This document shows positions 7,762 to 15,562 of a stretch of DNA of 18,314 nt, in pieces. Position numbers and translations under genes: made by a program. The notes under the pieces were generated by a model, which had not been told where the DNA came from, ran no database searches, and saw only the letters and a list, made by a program, of their open reading frames with translations. Within the stretch, counting starts at the first letter, position 1, and each line of letters opens with the position of its first letter. The DNA is from Tannerellaceae bacterium (GTDB taxonomy: Bacteria > Bacteroidota > Bacteroidia > Bacteroidales > Tannerellaceae): positions 1 through 18,314 of the forward strand of contig JAITAD010000089.1 in the NCBI GenBank assembly GCA_031284275.1, given 5' to 3'.

Positions 7762-9060
7762 ATGTGTCTGAAATCGATTCTGATAGAGCGTACCTCCGGC
7801 GTTCAACTGTTCGTCCTGCTGCTGCTCATCGTTATGGGCAGTTTTCTCGGAGGGGTAGGGGGGATGTGTTTTTTTTCCGTCATCGGGGTCAATGCCGAAG
7901 GGATGGCAGACAATCCCGAAGCTGTCCGCGGCGTACAAGCTATCGCCTCAATAGCTATGTTTATGCTTCCCGCTTTCCTTTGGGCTTGGCTCTGTGGGCG
8001 AGGCAGGGTGCGTGATACACTTGGCATCGGGCAGGTTCCGCCGTTACGCAGTATCGTCCTCGCTCTCGTCGGCCTGCTGCTGCTTCTTCCTTTGGTGCGT
8101 CTCATGGAACACTTTAACATGAGCATCACCCTTCCTCCTTCTCTCAGTGACTGGGAGGTATGGATGCGGCAACAGGAAGCGTCCGCCGACCGTCTCCTTC
8201 ATCTTCTCTCCGCTCAAGGGACACTCTCCGAGCTGGCGGCCAATCTTGCCGTCGTCGCCGCTGTCGCCGCCTTCACCGAAGAACTCCTCTTTCGGGGCGT
8301 CATCTGCCGTCTTCTCAGTCGGCGGCCGGCCGGCCTACATGCTACGGCGTGGTGTTCGGCGCTCTTCTTTTGCGCTATCCATATGCAGTTTTATACTTTT
8401 CTTCCCCGTCTCGTTCTTGGGGTCTATCTGGGTTATCTCTTTTGCCTGAGCGGTAACCTCTGGCTTCCCGTGGCCGTTCATTTTGCCAACAATGCTATCG
8501 CCGTCGTGGCCATGAGTTATGCCCCCCTCCGTCCTCTCGTCGATAGCAGTGAGCCGTTGGCAGGTCTCAAGCTTTGGGCTTGTGCCGGCGCCGCTTTCAT
8601 CGGCTATCTTCTCGTACGTCATGTCCTTCGTAACGTTGCCGTTGCTGCCAAGCCTCTCCTTTTCATCCTTTTGCCGGCTATCCTCCTGTTTACCGCCTGC
8701 GGTGATCGTTATCCTCACGACGATCTATTGGGTAAGTGGCAACTCGCCGAGGTGCATGATGCCGACGGGGAGGTGCGACAGGTCGATACCGTCTGGTACA
8801 ATTTCCAGTATGCGCTCTTCCAATACCAACTGTTCGACAGGCAAACGGGCAGTTATCACACTTGTGTCGGTTACCGAGAGCCTGATGAAGACGGCTTTTT
8901 CCGTCTCTTTCTCGCCGACGGCGACGTTGAGACTTTTCGCCGACAATATACCGACTGGCCTGAGACCTATCGCCGTTTCCGTGTGACGAAACGTACCCGC
9001 AAGCAGCTTATCCTTATCACCGACGATGGGGTCGAATACCATTTCCGCCGCTTCGGGTAA
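7762..9060 (+). CDS. CPBP-family intramembrane metalloprotease fused to a lipoprotein-like C-terminal domain
   Basis: The product has 432 residues. Residues about 1-295 form a polytopic membrane protein with the three CPBP (Abi, CAAX protease-like) motifs: EE173-174 followed by R178 (EExxxR), F203-xxx-H207, and H240-xxx-N244. The family is related to Rce1-type glutamyl proteases; bacterial members act in membrane protein processing or self-immunity, and the substrate here is unknown. After the last CPBP helix and a short basic loop (RHVLRN), another hydrophobic segment ends in LFTAC with Cys313, like a lipobox. It is followed by a soluble domain of about 119 residues that starts HDDLLGKWQL, reminiscent of Bacteroidales lipocalin-like lipoproteins (tentative). 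CPBP proteins are usually under about 320 residues, so the tail is extra. I see no ATG or GTG that could start the tail separately. ATG 7762 is preferred to TTG 7693, which lies before the terminator hairpin. Confidence 0.88.
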   Translation: MCLKSILIERTSGVQLFVLLLLIVMGSFLGGVGGMCFFSVIGVNAEGMADNPEAVRGVQAIASIAMFMLPAFLWAWLCGRGRVRDTLGIGQVPPLRSIVLALVGLLLLLPLVRLMEHFNMSITLPPSLSDWEVWMRQQEASADRLLHLLSAQGTLSELAANLAVVAAVAAFTEELLFRGVICRLLSRRPAGLHATAWCSALFFCAIHMQFYTFLPRLVLGVYLGYLFCLSGNLWLPVAVHFANNAIAVVAMSYAPLRPLVDSSEPLAGLKLWACAGAAFIGYLLVRHVLRNVAVAAKPLLFILLPAILLFTACGDRYPHDDLLGKWQLAEVHDADGEVRQVDTVWYNFQYALFQYQLFDRQTGSYHTCVGYREPDEDGFFRLFLADGDVETFRRQYTDWPETYRRFRVTKRTRKQLILITDDGVEYHFRRFG

Positions 9061-9172
9061 CATTCCTCCCCGTGCGCCGTCTGTCGTCAGTTTGGCAGCA
9101 CAAACGACTGCGGTCAAAGTCGGTCGGATAAAAAAGAAACCTTTCAGCCGATATCCGTTCAGTTTCTTTCGC

Positions 9173-9180
9173 TAAGTTTG
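9173..9180 (+). promoter_or_regulatory. Candidate -7 box (TAAGTTTG) for the BspA-like gene
   Basis: TAAGTTTG is an exact match to TAnnTTTG, 38 bases before ATG 9219. No clear TTTG lies 19-21 bases upstream. The upstream part is occupied by an inverted repeat (AAAGAAAC 9133-9140, GTTTCTTT 9162-9169). Confidence 0.5.
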
Positions 9181-9218
9181 CAAAGCCGTATGAGGGTGAC
9201 AACCGAACAGTTTCAAGG

Positions 9219-12200
9219 ATGAAGACAATACGAAGAATTAGTCCGGCGCTTAGCTGTTGCGCAGCAGTCCTGCTTGCCGTCACAGCCGGCGCCACCTCAC
9301 GCACCGTCACCGTAATCGAGCCGGGGACGTTGCATACCTTTCTTCTGCCCGAAGATTACTCGGAGGTTGAGTTCCTCGTTATCAAAGGTACGATCAACGA
9401 CAGCGATTTCAATGTCCTGCATAATCTGGTCAATCTCCGCAGGATTGACCTCGCCAACGCTTATCTCTTCAACGGGCGTATCCCTGACGGCGTTTTTGCC
9501 GGCCGCTCATCTCTTGAAGAAGTCCTCTTCCCTACCGTAGGCCTGCACTCTATCGGCGCCGGCGTTTTCGCCGGTACCCGCCTGACGTCGGTGACCCTCC
9601 CCTCTTCTCTCATCCGGTTGGGCACCGCTTTGGAAGGTAATAGCGTCCTTGGTGTCTTCGAAGGGTGTAACTATCTGCAATCCGTCACTTTTTCCGAAGG
9701 TATCGAAATCATCGGCGCCAGGGCTTTCGCCAAATCGGCGCTCGCCGGCTCTCTCGACCTTCCTCCCAACCTGAAAACCATCGAAGCTTCCGCTTTTTAC
9801 AGTTGCGACGGCCTCTATGGGCCTCTCGTGCTTCCCTCTTCCTTACATACGCTCGGTCATCCTACTCCGGAGGCGCCTTACGGTGTCTTTGAGAATTGTG
9901 CCGGTTTTGACGGCCTCCAGATAGGTAATCGGTTGAGCGTACTTGGTAACGCCGCTTTCAAAGGCTGCGGCGGTATTGAGGGAGCCGTCAATTTTCCTTA
10001 CAGTCTGACGGCTATCGGCGATGCCTCTGCTACCGCCGGCGTTTTTGAAGGATGCCGCAAGATCACACACTTCGGTTTTACCGATGAGGTGCTGACGATA
10101 GGTCGCCGCGCTTTCTTCGGTTGCGAGAAACTGTCCGAGACCATCACCCTCCCCGCAAGGCTGCTCGCTATCGGCGACGAAGCGTTCACCGGCTGTACCG
10201 GTTTGCATGGTTCGCTGTCTATCCCTGCCACCGTCCGTACCATCGGTTCGCGCGACAGCGTCGGCTTCGGCGTCTTTGAAGGCTGTCCTTTCTCCGGCCT
10301 CTCTTTCGCTTCCGAGAACGCCGTTCTACATACTATCGGTACACGCGCCTTTGCCGGCGCATCCATCACCGGCGCTCTCCATTTCCCGCCCACTTTGGAA
10401 TATATCGGCGAGATGGCCTTTTACGGCAGTCCTATCACAAGCGTCACCTTTCCCGAAAACCTTATTTACCTCGGAGACCCCTATACCGACACCGATTGTC
10501 CCCACGGCGTTTTCGAGGGTAGCGCCCTGACATCCTTGCACTTCGGCAACGCCGTGCGTTACATCGGCCGTCGTGCGTTCTACGGCGTACCGTTGGAAGG
10601 TGATTTGACTCTGCCTCGCTCACTGGAAGTTCTCGGCGCAGGTGCGTTCTATGGTTGTACCAAGCTCACCGGTAACGTCGCTCTTCCCGATGCGCTGCGC
10701 CTCATCGAAGGCCTTGCTCCGCATGTCGGTGTCGGCGTTTTCGAGGGAACAGCCTTTACCGGTTTCACTGTGAGCCGCGCCTCACGCCTCGAACGTATTG
10801 GCGAGCGAGCTTTCTATGGTAACGAACATATGGTCGGCTCCCTCGCCTTGCCCTATTCCTTGACCTACATCGGCTCCGGCGCTTTCTACGGTTGCAAGAA
10901 CCTGCGCGGCTTTCTGGAGCTTCCCGGCTCACTCCGTTCCATCGGTTCCATCGCCGTTGTCGATGATGACGTCGCTCCCGGCGCTTTCGAAGGCTGCATC
11001 GGCTTCATTGCGCTGAAGATGCCCGTCCATATAGACCCTGAGCGTCACGACACTGTGGGCGACCGTGCTTTCTATGGCTGTACCCGCCTCACCGGCAAGG
11101 TCAGCGTCCCCGTCGGCACCGTTATCGGACGAAACCCCGGTATCGTCTTAGTCCCCACCACATTCCGTTCTGTCTATGTCAGCCCCGACGGCGATGATGC
11201 TAACGACGGCTCCTCATGGGACACTCCTTTCCGGACATTGGCCAAAGCGCTCCTCGTCGCTCTTGAAGACGGTCACGACGGTATCGTTCGCCTCCGTGAA
11301 GGCCTCTACAATGAGCCTGCTCCTGCCGCTCCCATCTATAGCCGTTTCGTCGAGATAATCGGCGGCTATACCGCCGGAGAAGACGAAGATCCATGGGGCG
11401 AACCTCAAGGAAGCCCTTCCCGTTTGCTGAACGTTGCCGGCCCCTCCCTGCGCATTACCGATGCAGGAAAGTATACTACCCTAACCCTCAGCAATGTAGA
11501 CGTCGAAGGTATTGATACCTATGCCCCCCTCATCATCTATACCGCAGGCAGTAATGTTCACATCACAGACCTCAACCTCCGCGCGGAGACCTATGTCATC
11601 GGCAAGGTCAAAGTCAGCGGTACGCTCACGAGCCTCCACAATCTGACTTTCAGCGGGGACACCCTGATATTCTCCAAAGCAGTCCTCTCTCCACAGGAAA
11701 ACCCCTATTTTCATGCCGATGCCGTTGCTTGGCAGGATGCCTCAAGCCGTATCGATATTACCGGTGTGGCCGACCGGCGGTTCATCATCGTGGAAGCCCC
11801 CGGCGCACCGCTCGAAGGTTTCCTCCACAATTTCGACGTCTATCTCGACGGTAGTCGAATAGCCCCCAGTCTCCTGGTTTGGGAGCAGAGTGTGACAGGC
11901 CAGATATACTTCAATATCCCCCCTGTATCCCTCTCCTTTACTCCTCTCTTATCTTCCGGGATAGACTCCCTCTGGATGGTAAGCGACATCCCTGTCGATA
12001 CCATTACAGGTGAATACGGAATGGTTCTTGCATATACTTTCAAGGCCGCACACGGCGCCGTCGTCGAGTTCGCTGTCCGTATGAACGCCGATGGCTATCT
12101 ATCCGTTGCTCCCCTCGTTACTTTTGTCGATACCGTGAACGCTGTCCCTGTGGAGCATTTCCTTACTCCTTTCGACAGAGATGAGTTGTCCGGTGTCTAT

Positions 12201-12776
12201 CACTATGACTTTGTTGCCGGCTCTTCCGGTAATATCAGCGTCTCTATTCCCCGTCCGGCGAATATGTTACGTATCACCGTCGATTCCGACGATGGCCTGT
12301 CCGTTTTCGGCTTTAACTTCCTCGAAGCCTACGTCACGCCTCACAATGATTTCCGTTTCCGTGTCGTCCCTGTCTACTACGGTGACTACGCCCGTATCTA
12401 TCTCAAAACCTCTCGCTCAAGTTCCGACAGTTCTCTCCTCTTTGTCCCCCGCGAAGCCGACGGCAGCTACACTGTCGATATCTTAGACGTCACCACCGAC
12501 TACCACATCGTCGTCAAACGTTCCGATACCCCTCCTCTTGCTATCACTCCTCTCTCATCGTCGGCCTCGTCTGTTGCTCCTGTCCATGTTTCCGCCGATG
12601 ACGGCGCCGTCGTTCTAACCCTTGTCGCCCCCACACCCCAGCCTGTCACCATCTGTACCCCTACCGGCCGGACGATCGTTTCTACCCTCGTTACCGCAAC
12701 CCACCACTATCCCCTCCCCTCCGGCCTCTACCTCATCCGTACCCCCGACTCCACTCACAAGATACTCCTCCCCTGA
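9219..12776 (+). CDS. BspA-like LRR_5 surface protein with putative T9SS C-terminal sorting domain
   Basis: The product has 1,185 residues. A signal peptide covers about residues 1-25 (MKTIRR, hydrophobic core, cleavage near AGA-T). Residues about 87-630 hold 21 Treponema-type leucine-rich repeats (LRR_5) with the core pattern LP-xxL-xxIG-xx-AF-YGC. At 652-690 a V-S-P-D-G-D-D-A-N-D-G-x-x-W module begins a short beta-helix-like region, as in the minus-strand giant protein. Residues about 890-1100 contain beta-rich segments resembling that protein's repeats. The last 60-70 residues (xPQPVTICTPTGRTIV, then LPSGLYLIR and KILLP) match the form of a type A T9SS sorting domain. Known: BspA-type proteins bind fibronectin, fibrinogen or other bacteria, and T9SS cargo is anchored at or released from the cell surface. 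Inference: a surface adhesin. ATG 9219 follows AAGG directly. The gene has its own promoter candidate and a strong terminator, so it is probably monocistronic. Confidence 0.93.
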   Translation: MKTIRRISPALSCCAAVLLAVTAGATSRTVTVIEPGTLHTFLLPEDYSEVEFLVIKGTINDSDFNVLHNLVNLRRIDLANAYLFNGRIPDGVFAGRSSLEEVLFPTVGLHSIGAGVFAGTRLTSVTLPSSLIRLGTALEGNSVLGVFEGCNYLQSVTFSEGIEIIGARAFAKSALAGSLDLPPNLKTIEASAFYSCDGLYGPLVLPSSLHTLGHPTPEAPYGVFENCAGFDGLQIGNRLSVLGNAAFKGCGGIEGAVNFPYSLTAIGDASATAGVFEGCRKITHFGFTDEVLTIGRRAFFGCEKLSETITLPARLLAIGDEAFTGCTGLHGSLSIPATVRTIGSRDSVGFGVFEGCPFSGLSFASENAVLHTIGTRAFAGASITGALHFPPTLEYIGEMAFYGSPITSVTFPENLIYLGDPYTDTDCPHGVFEGSALTSLHFGNAVRYIGRRAFYGVPLEGDLTLPRSLEVLGAGAFYGCTKLTGNVALPDALRLIEGLAPHVGVGVFEGTAFTGFTVSRASRLERIGERAFYGNEHMVGSLALPYSLTYIGSGAFYGCKNLRGFLELPGSLRSIGSIAVVDDDVAPGAFEGCIGFIALKMPVHIDPERHDTVGDRAFYGCTRLTGKVSVPVGTVIGRNPGIVLVPTTFRSVYVSPDGDDANDGSSWDTPFRTLAKALLVALEDGHDGIVRLREGLYNEPAPAAPIYSRFVEIIGGYTAGEDEDPWGEPQGSPSRLLNVAGPSLRITDAGKYTTLTLSNVDVEGIDTYAPLIIYTAGSNVHITDLNLRAETYVIGKVKVSGTLTSLHNLTFSGDTLIFSKAVLSPQENPYFHADAVAWQDASSRIDITGVADRRFIIVEAPGAPLEGFLHNFDVYLDGSRIAPSLLVWEQSVTGQIYFNIPPVSLSFTPLLSSGIDSLWMVSDIPVDTITGEYGMVLAYTFKAAHGAVVEFAVRMNADGYLSVAPLVTFVDTVNAVPVEHFLTPFDRDELSGVYHYDFVAGSSGNISVSIPRPANMLRITVDSDDGLSVFGFNFLEAYVTPHNDFRFRVVPVYYGDYARIYLKTSRSSSDSSLLFVPREADGSYTVDILDVTTDYHIVVKRSDTPPLAITPLSSSASSVAPVHVSADDGAVVLTLVAPTPQPVTICTPTGRTIVSTLVTATHHYPLPSGLYLIRTPDSTHKILLP
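9477..11098 (+). repeat. LRR_5 array with three-repeat superperiod and recurring inserts
   Basis: I count 21 (A/V)F-(Y/E/A)-G-(C/x) units. Units beginning VFEGC or its variants start at residues 146, 223, 275, 352, 431, 507 and 589, giving spacings of 77, 52, 77, 79, 76 and 82. Each of these units is preceded by an insert of 7-12 residues between the IG and the VF; ordinary units have two residues there. So every third LRR, or every second in the 52-residue case, carries an expanded and variable loop. Confidence 0.8.
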
Positions 12777-12822
12777 CGTTCTTGCCTCTCTTCAACAACA
12801 TTTCCGATATTGTTCAACGTAT

Positions 12823-12868
12823 AAGGAGGGACGGGAAGCATTTCGCTTCCCGTCCCTCTTTATTTTTG
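12823..12868 (+). terminator. Strong intrinsic terminator after the BspA-like gene
   Basis: AGGGACGGGAAGC (12827-12839) pairs perfectly with GCTTCCCGTCCCT (12845-12857) around the 5-base loop ATTTC. Further A-T and G-T pairs extend it outward, and a TTTATTTTTG tail follows. The tail also contains TATTTTTG (12861-12868), which fits TAnnTTTG; this is probably coincidence, but it is the only exact -7 match ahead of rprX. Confidence 0.93.
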
Positions 12869-12981
12869 TGCCTGCCGAAATCTTAAATAATACAGAAGCC
12901 TGCTTTTTTAGCATCCGTTATGTAAATATCTCGCCAAAAGCTCCGTTATTTGCTTGTGGTTTCAATTATGCTGACAAACTA

Positions 12982-14466
12982 ATGCGTAAGTCTACCATCT
13001 GGTTATTGACGGTCGTGATGGCATTTGCCTTCGCAGGGCTGCTCTATCTCCAGATGAGTTACATCAAGAGTATCATCAATACTTACAGCGCACAGTTCAA
13101 TGAAACCGTCAAAGCCTGTCTTGATCAGGTTTCTAAAAACCTTGAACGCGACGAAGTGCGCCGATACCTCGAAGAAGATATTCTCCGCGAAGAACATATC
13201 CGATACCGCCTGCAAGGCGGAGCATCGTCCTACGCCGACAGTATCGACTTCCGCCCATCATCACCGCCTTCCCCCTACCGACGGCTCACCCCCGAAGGAT
13301 CTCACGGGCTTATGGGATCCCTACGGGGTATGCAGGACGGATTCGTACACCGTTATCTCCGTCGTAACGCAGTCGTCAATGATGTTATCAACGACATGCT
13401 TCATGCCGCTTCGTTACGCCCCATCGAAGAACGTGTCAGTTTCAAACGACTGGAAAAAAGTATCGAAACCGAGTTGCGGAACAAAGGTCTGGTGCTCCCT
13501 TTTGTCTTTTTCGTCATTGACCGCGACGGATATGTCATCTACCGTAGCGACAGCGGCGAAAATACCCCTCCCTTCGCCGATCTCTACACGCAGACCCTCT
13601 TCCCCAACGATCCGCCTTCGCGCCTCACCTATCTTCGCCTCTACCTCCCTACCAAACGGAGCTATATCAACAGCCGTGTCACGTTCTTCGTTCCGTCAAT
13701 CATCTTCTCGGCTCTTTTGCTGATGATATTTTCCGTCACGCTGTTCGTCATCTTCCGCCAGAAGAAACTTTCCGAGATGAAGAATGACTTCGTCAATAAC
13801 ATGACCCATGAACTCAAAACCCCTGTCTCTACCATCTCTCTGGCGGCGCAGATGTTGGCCGATGCCGACGTAAACAAGAACCCCGACACCTTCCGGCACA
13901 TTTCGGGGGTCATCACCGATGAGACTCGCCGGTTGAGTTTCCTCATCGAGAAGGTCTTGCAAATATCCCTCTTTGAACGCCGTCAAGCTGCCCTCAAACT
14001 CAAAGAGATGGATGCCAACGACCTCATCGCCGGTGTGGCCAATATCTTTGCGCTCAAAGTAGGTACCTACGGCGGCGAGTTGGACGTTGATCTCCAAGCC
14101 GAAGAATCTACCATCTACGTCGATGAGATGCACATCACTAATGTCCTCTTCAATCTCCTCGACAATGCCGTCAAATACCGCCGCCCCGAAGTTCCTCTCC
14201 GCCTGCTCATCACCACCCGTAACGAGGGTGACCGGCTTATTGTCACGCTCGAAGACAACGGTATAGGTATCCGCAAAGAACATCTCAAAAAGATATTCGA
14301 CCGTTTCTATCGTGTGCCTACAGGGAATGTGCACAATGTCAAGGGTTTCGGTCTCGGACTGGCGTATGTCCGCAAGATAGTCGAAGACCATAAAGGAAAT
14401 ATCCGTGCCGAAAACGGCTATGCCGGAGTCGGTACAAAGTTCATCATCTCTTTACCATTAATTTAA
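12982..14466 (+). CDS. rprX: RprX-type sensor histidine kinase
   Basis: The 494-residue inner-membrane kinase partners the regulator 11 bases downstream. Transmembrane helix 1 is at about residues 6-26, a periplasmic sensor region at about 30-232, and helix 2 at about 234-258. There is no recognisable HAMP domain: the phosphoacceptor His276 (MTHELKTP) lies only about 18 residues after helix 2. The ATP-binding domain follows with the N box around Asn395 (NLLDNAVKY), G1 box DNGIGI (425-430), F box FDRFYRV and G2 box GFGLGL (455-460). All catalytic motifs look intact. Known: RprX/RprY was first described in Bacteroides fragilis and is linked to envelope and stress regulation in Bacteroidales. 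The start at ATG 12982 fits a short n-region (MRKSTIW) before helix 1; the frame is open farther upstream, but that would run through the terminator. The signal sensed is unknown. Confidence 0.9.
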   Translation: MRKSTIWLLTVVMAFAFAGLLYLQMSYIKSIINTYSAQFNETVKACLDQVSKNLERDEVRRYLEEDILREEHIRYRLQGGASSYADSIDFRPSSPPSPYRRLTPEGSHGLMGSLRGMQDGFVHRYLRRNAVVNDVINDMLHAASLRPIEERVSFKRLEKSIETELRNKGLVLPFVFFVIDRDGYVIYRSDSGENTPPFADLYTQTLFPNDPPSRLTYLRLYLPTKRSYINSRVTFFVPSIIFSALLLMIFSVTLFVIFRQKKLSEMKNDFVNNMTHELKTPVSTISLAAQMLADADVNKNPDTFRHISGVITDETRRLSFLIEKVLQISLFERRQAALKLKEMDANDLIAGVANIFALKVGTYGGELDVDLQAEESTIYVDEMHITNVLFNLLDNAVKYRRPEVPLRLLITTRNEGDRLIVTLEDNGIGIRKEHLKKIFDRFYRVPTGNVHNVKGFGLGLAYVRKIVEDHKGNIRAENGYAGVGTKFIISLPLI

Positions 14467-14477
14467 TTTTTATCACC

Positions 14478-15200
14478 ATGGACGAAACAGTGAGAATCTT
14501 TTTCTGTGAAGACGACGAGAACCTCGGCCTTATCCTCCGAGAGTTCTTGCAGGCCAAAGGCTATCAGACAGACCTCTTCCCCGATGGGGAGGCCGGCTCC
14601 AAAGCCTTTGCCAAAGAGGGCTATGACCTCTGTGTGCTTGATGTGATGATGCCCAAGAAAGACGGCTTCGCTCTGGCGCAGGAGATACGCTCGATCAATC
14701 CTAACATCCCTATCATTTTCCTCACCGCCAAGTCGATGAAGGAAGATGTCCTCGAGGGGTTCCGCATCGGTGGCGACGACTATCTGGCCAAACCTTTCAG
14801 TATGGAGGAGCTGATGTTCCGTATCGAAGCTATCCTGCGCCGCATCAGGGGTAACCGTACCAAGAGCCGGACGACCTACAAACTCGGTAACTTTTTCTTC
14901 GATACCCAGAAACAGACCCTTACCATCAACGGTGTCCCTACCAAACTCACCACTAAGGAAAGTGAACTGCTCACCCTCCTCTGCTCCCATGCCAATGCCG
15001 TCCTCGAACGTAACTATGCCCTGCGGCGTATCTGGGTCGAAGACAACTACTTCAACGCCCGCAGCATGGACGTCTACATCACCAAGCTCCGTAAATTGCT
15101 TAGACAGGACCCTGCCATTGAGATCATCAACATACATGGCAAAGGCTACAAACTCATCACTCCGCAGAGCGAAGGCGACGAAGAAGTGCGCATCCTCTGA
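14478..15200 (+). CDS. rprY: RprY-type OmpR-family response regulator
   Basis: The 240-residue cytoplasmic transcription regulator receives phosphate from the kinase encoded just upstream. The receiver domain (about 1-125) has the acidic pocket E11-D12-D13, phosphoacceptor Asp55 in LCVLDVMMP, Thr83 and Lys105 (AKPF). The OmpR/PhoB winged helix (about 133-232) shows the recognition helix region RSMDVYITKLRKLL and the wing GKGYKLI. The sequence closely resembles Bacteroides RprY as I remember it, particularly CEDDENLG, LAQEI, SMEELMFRIEAILRR and NARSMDVYITKLRK. ATG 14478 has no Shine-Dalgarno sequence. The gene ends shortly before a bidirectional terminator shared with hpf, so rprX-rprY form a two-gene operon. 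In Porphyromonas gingivalis an orphan RprY is known; here the kinase is present. Confidence 0.95.
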   Translation: MDETVRIFFCEDDENLGLILREFLQAKGYQTDLFPDGEAGSKAFAKEGYDLCVLDVMMPKKDGFALAQEIRSINPNIPIIFLTAKSMKEDVLEGFRIGGDDYLAKPFSMEELMFRIEAILRRIRGNRTKSRTTYKLGNFFFDTQKQTLTINGVPTKLTTKESELLTLLCSHANAVLERNYALRRIWVEDNYFNARSMDVYITKLRKLLRQDPAIEIINIHGKGYKLITPQSEGDEEVRIL

Positions 15201-15225
15201 TTCGGACGCATCCTTGCACTGTACG

Positions 15226-15258
15226 AAAAAAGCCGTAGCTATCAGCTGCGGCTTTTTT
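15226..15258. terminator. Bidirectional terminator between rprY and hpf
   Basis: AAAAAAGCCGTAGCT (15226-15240) and AGCTGCGGCTTTTTT (15244-15258) form a 15-pair stem (one G-U) with a 3-base loop. A-run and T-run flanks make it work on both strands. The TGA of hpf (15244-15242) lies at the loop and the inner edge of the stem. Confidence 0.93.
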
Positions 15259-15538
15259 CTTTACGCTTGATGAGTTGTTTTTCCAGCGCTTCGACGCATC
15301 CGTCTATCGCTTCCTCAAAGGAGTCCGCCCGCTTTTCGGCGAAGAGGTCGCCTCCTTTCATTTTCAGAGAAATCCCCACCTCTTTGTTCAACGCCGTTTC
15401 CGGCTTGGTCAGCTTCATTGACACATCGGCCGCCGGAATATCCTCATAGAACTTCTCCAGCTTCGATACTTTCTTCGTCACGAACAACTCTAACTTGTCC
15501 GAGGCATCAAAATGAACCGACTGAATCCTTATTTCCAT
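15242..15538 (-). CDS. hpf: Ribosome hibernation-promoting factor (HPF/RaiA/YfiA family, short form)
   Basis: The 98-residue protein begins MEIRIQSVHFDASDKLELFVTK, typical of the HPF/RaiA domain. A basic C-terminal helix ends it (EKQLIKRKEKSRS). Known function: it binds the 30S decoding region in stationary phase or stress and inactivates or dimerises ribosomes. This is the short form with no C-terminal dimerisation domain, so 100S formation by the long-form mechanism is not expected. It lies 24 bases after rpsU on the same strand, and an unusually good Shine-Dalgarno AAGGAG (15550-15545) sits six bases before ATG 15538; this is notable because Bacteroidota genes rarely have one. It is probably co-transcribed with rpsU. 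The stop codon overlaps the shared terminator hairpin. Confidence 0.92.
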   Translation of the reverse strand: MEIRIQSVHFDASDKLELFVTKKVSKLEKFYEDIPAADVSMKLTKPETALNKEVGISLKMKGGDLFAEKRADSFEEAIDGCVEALEKQLIKRKEKSRS

Positions 15539-15562
15539 GGCATACTCCTTAAAATTAGGCCA

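Noticed and set aside
7858..7876. G6 and T8 runs at the start of the CPBP gene as a phase switch
   Set aside because: They are short and encode plausible membrane-helix residues (GG, FF). No surface-exposed product is obviously switched, so the case is far weaker than the G9 tract.
12622..12981. Upstream extension of rprX to 12622
   Set aside because: It would overlap the end of the LRR gene and cross a strong terminator, and the added residues are low-complexity with no signal.
13696..15137. Minus-strand open frames of 231 and 224 codons opposite rprX and rprY
   Set aside because: They mirror the codon pattern of two well-recognised plus-strand genes and show no domain of their own.
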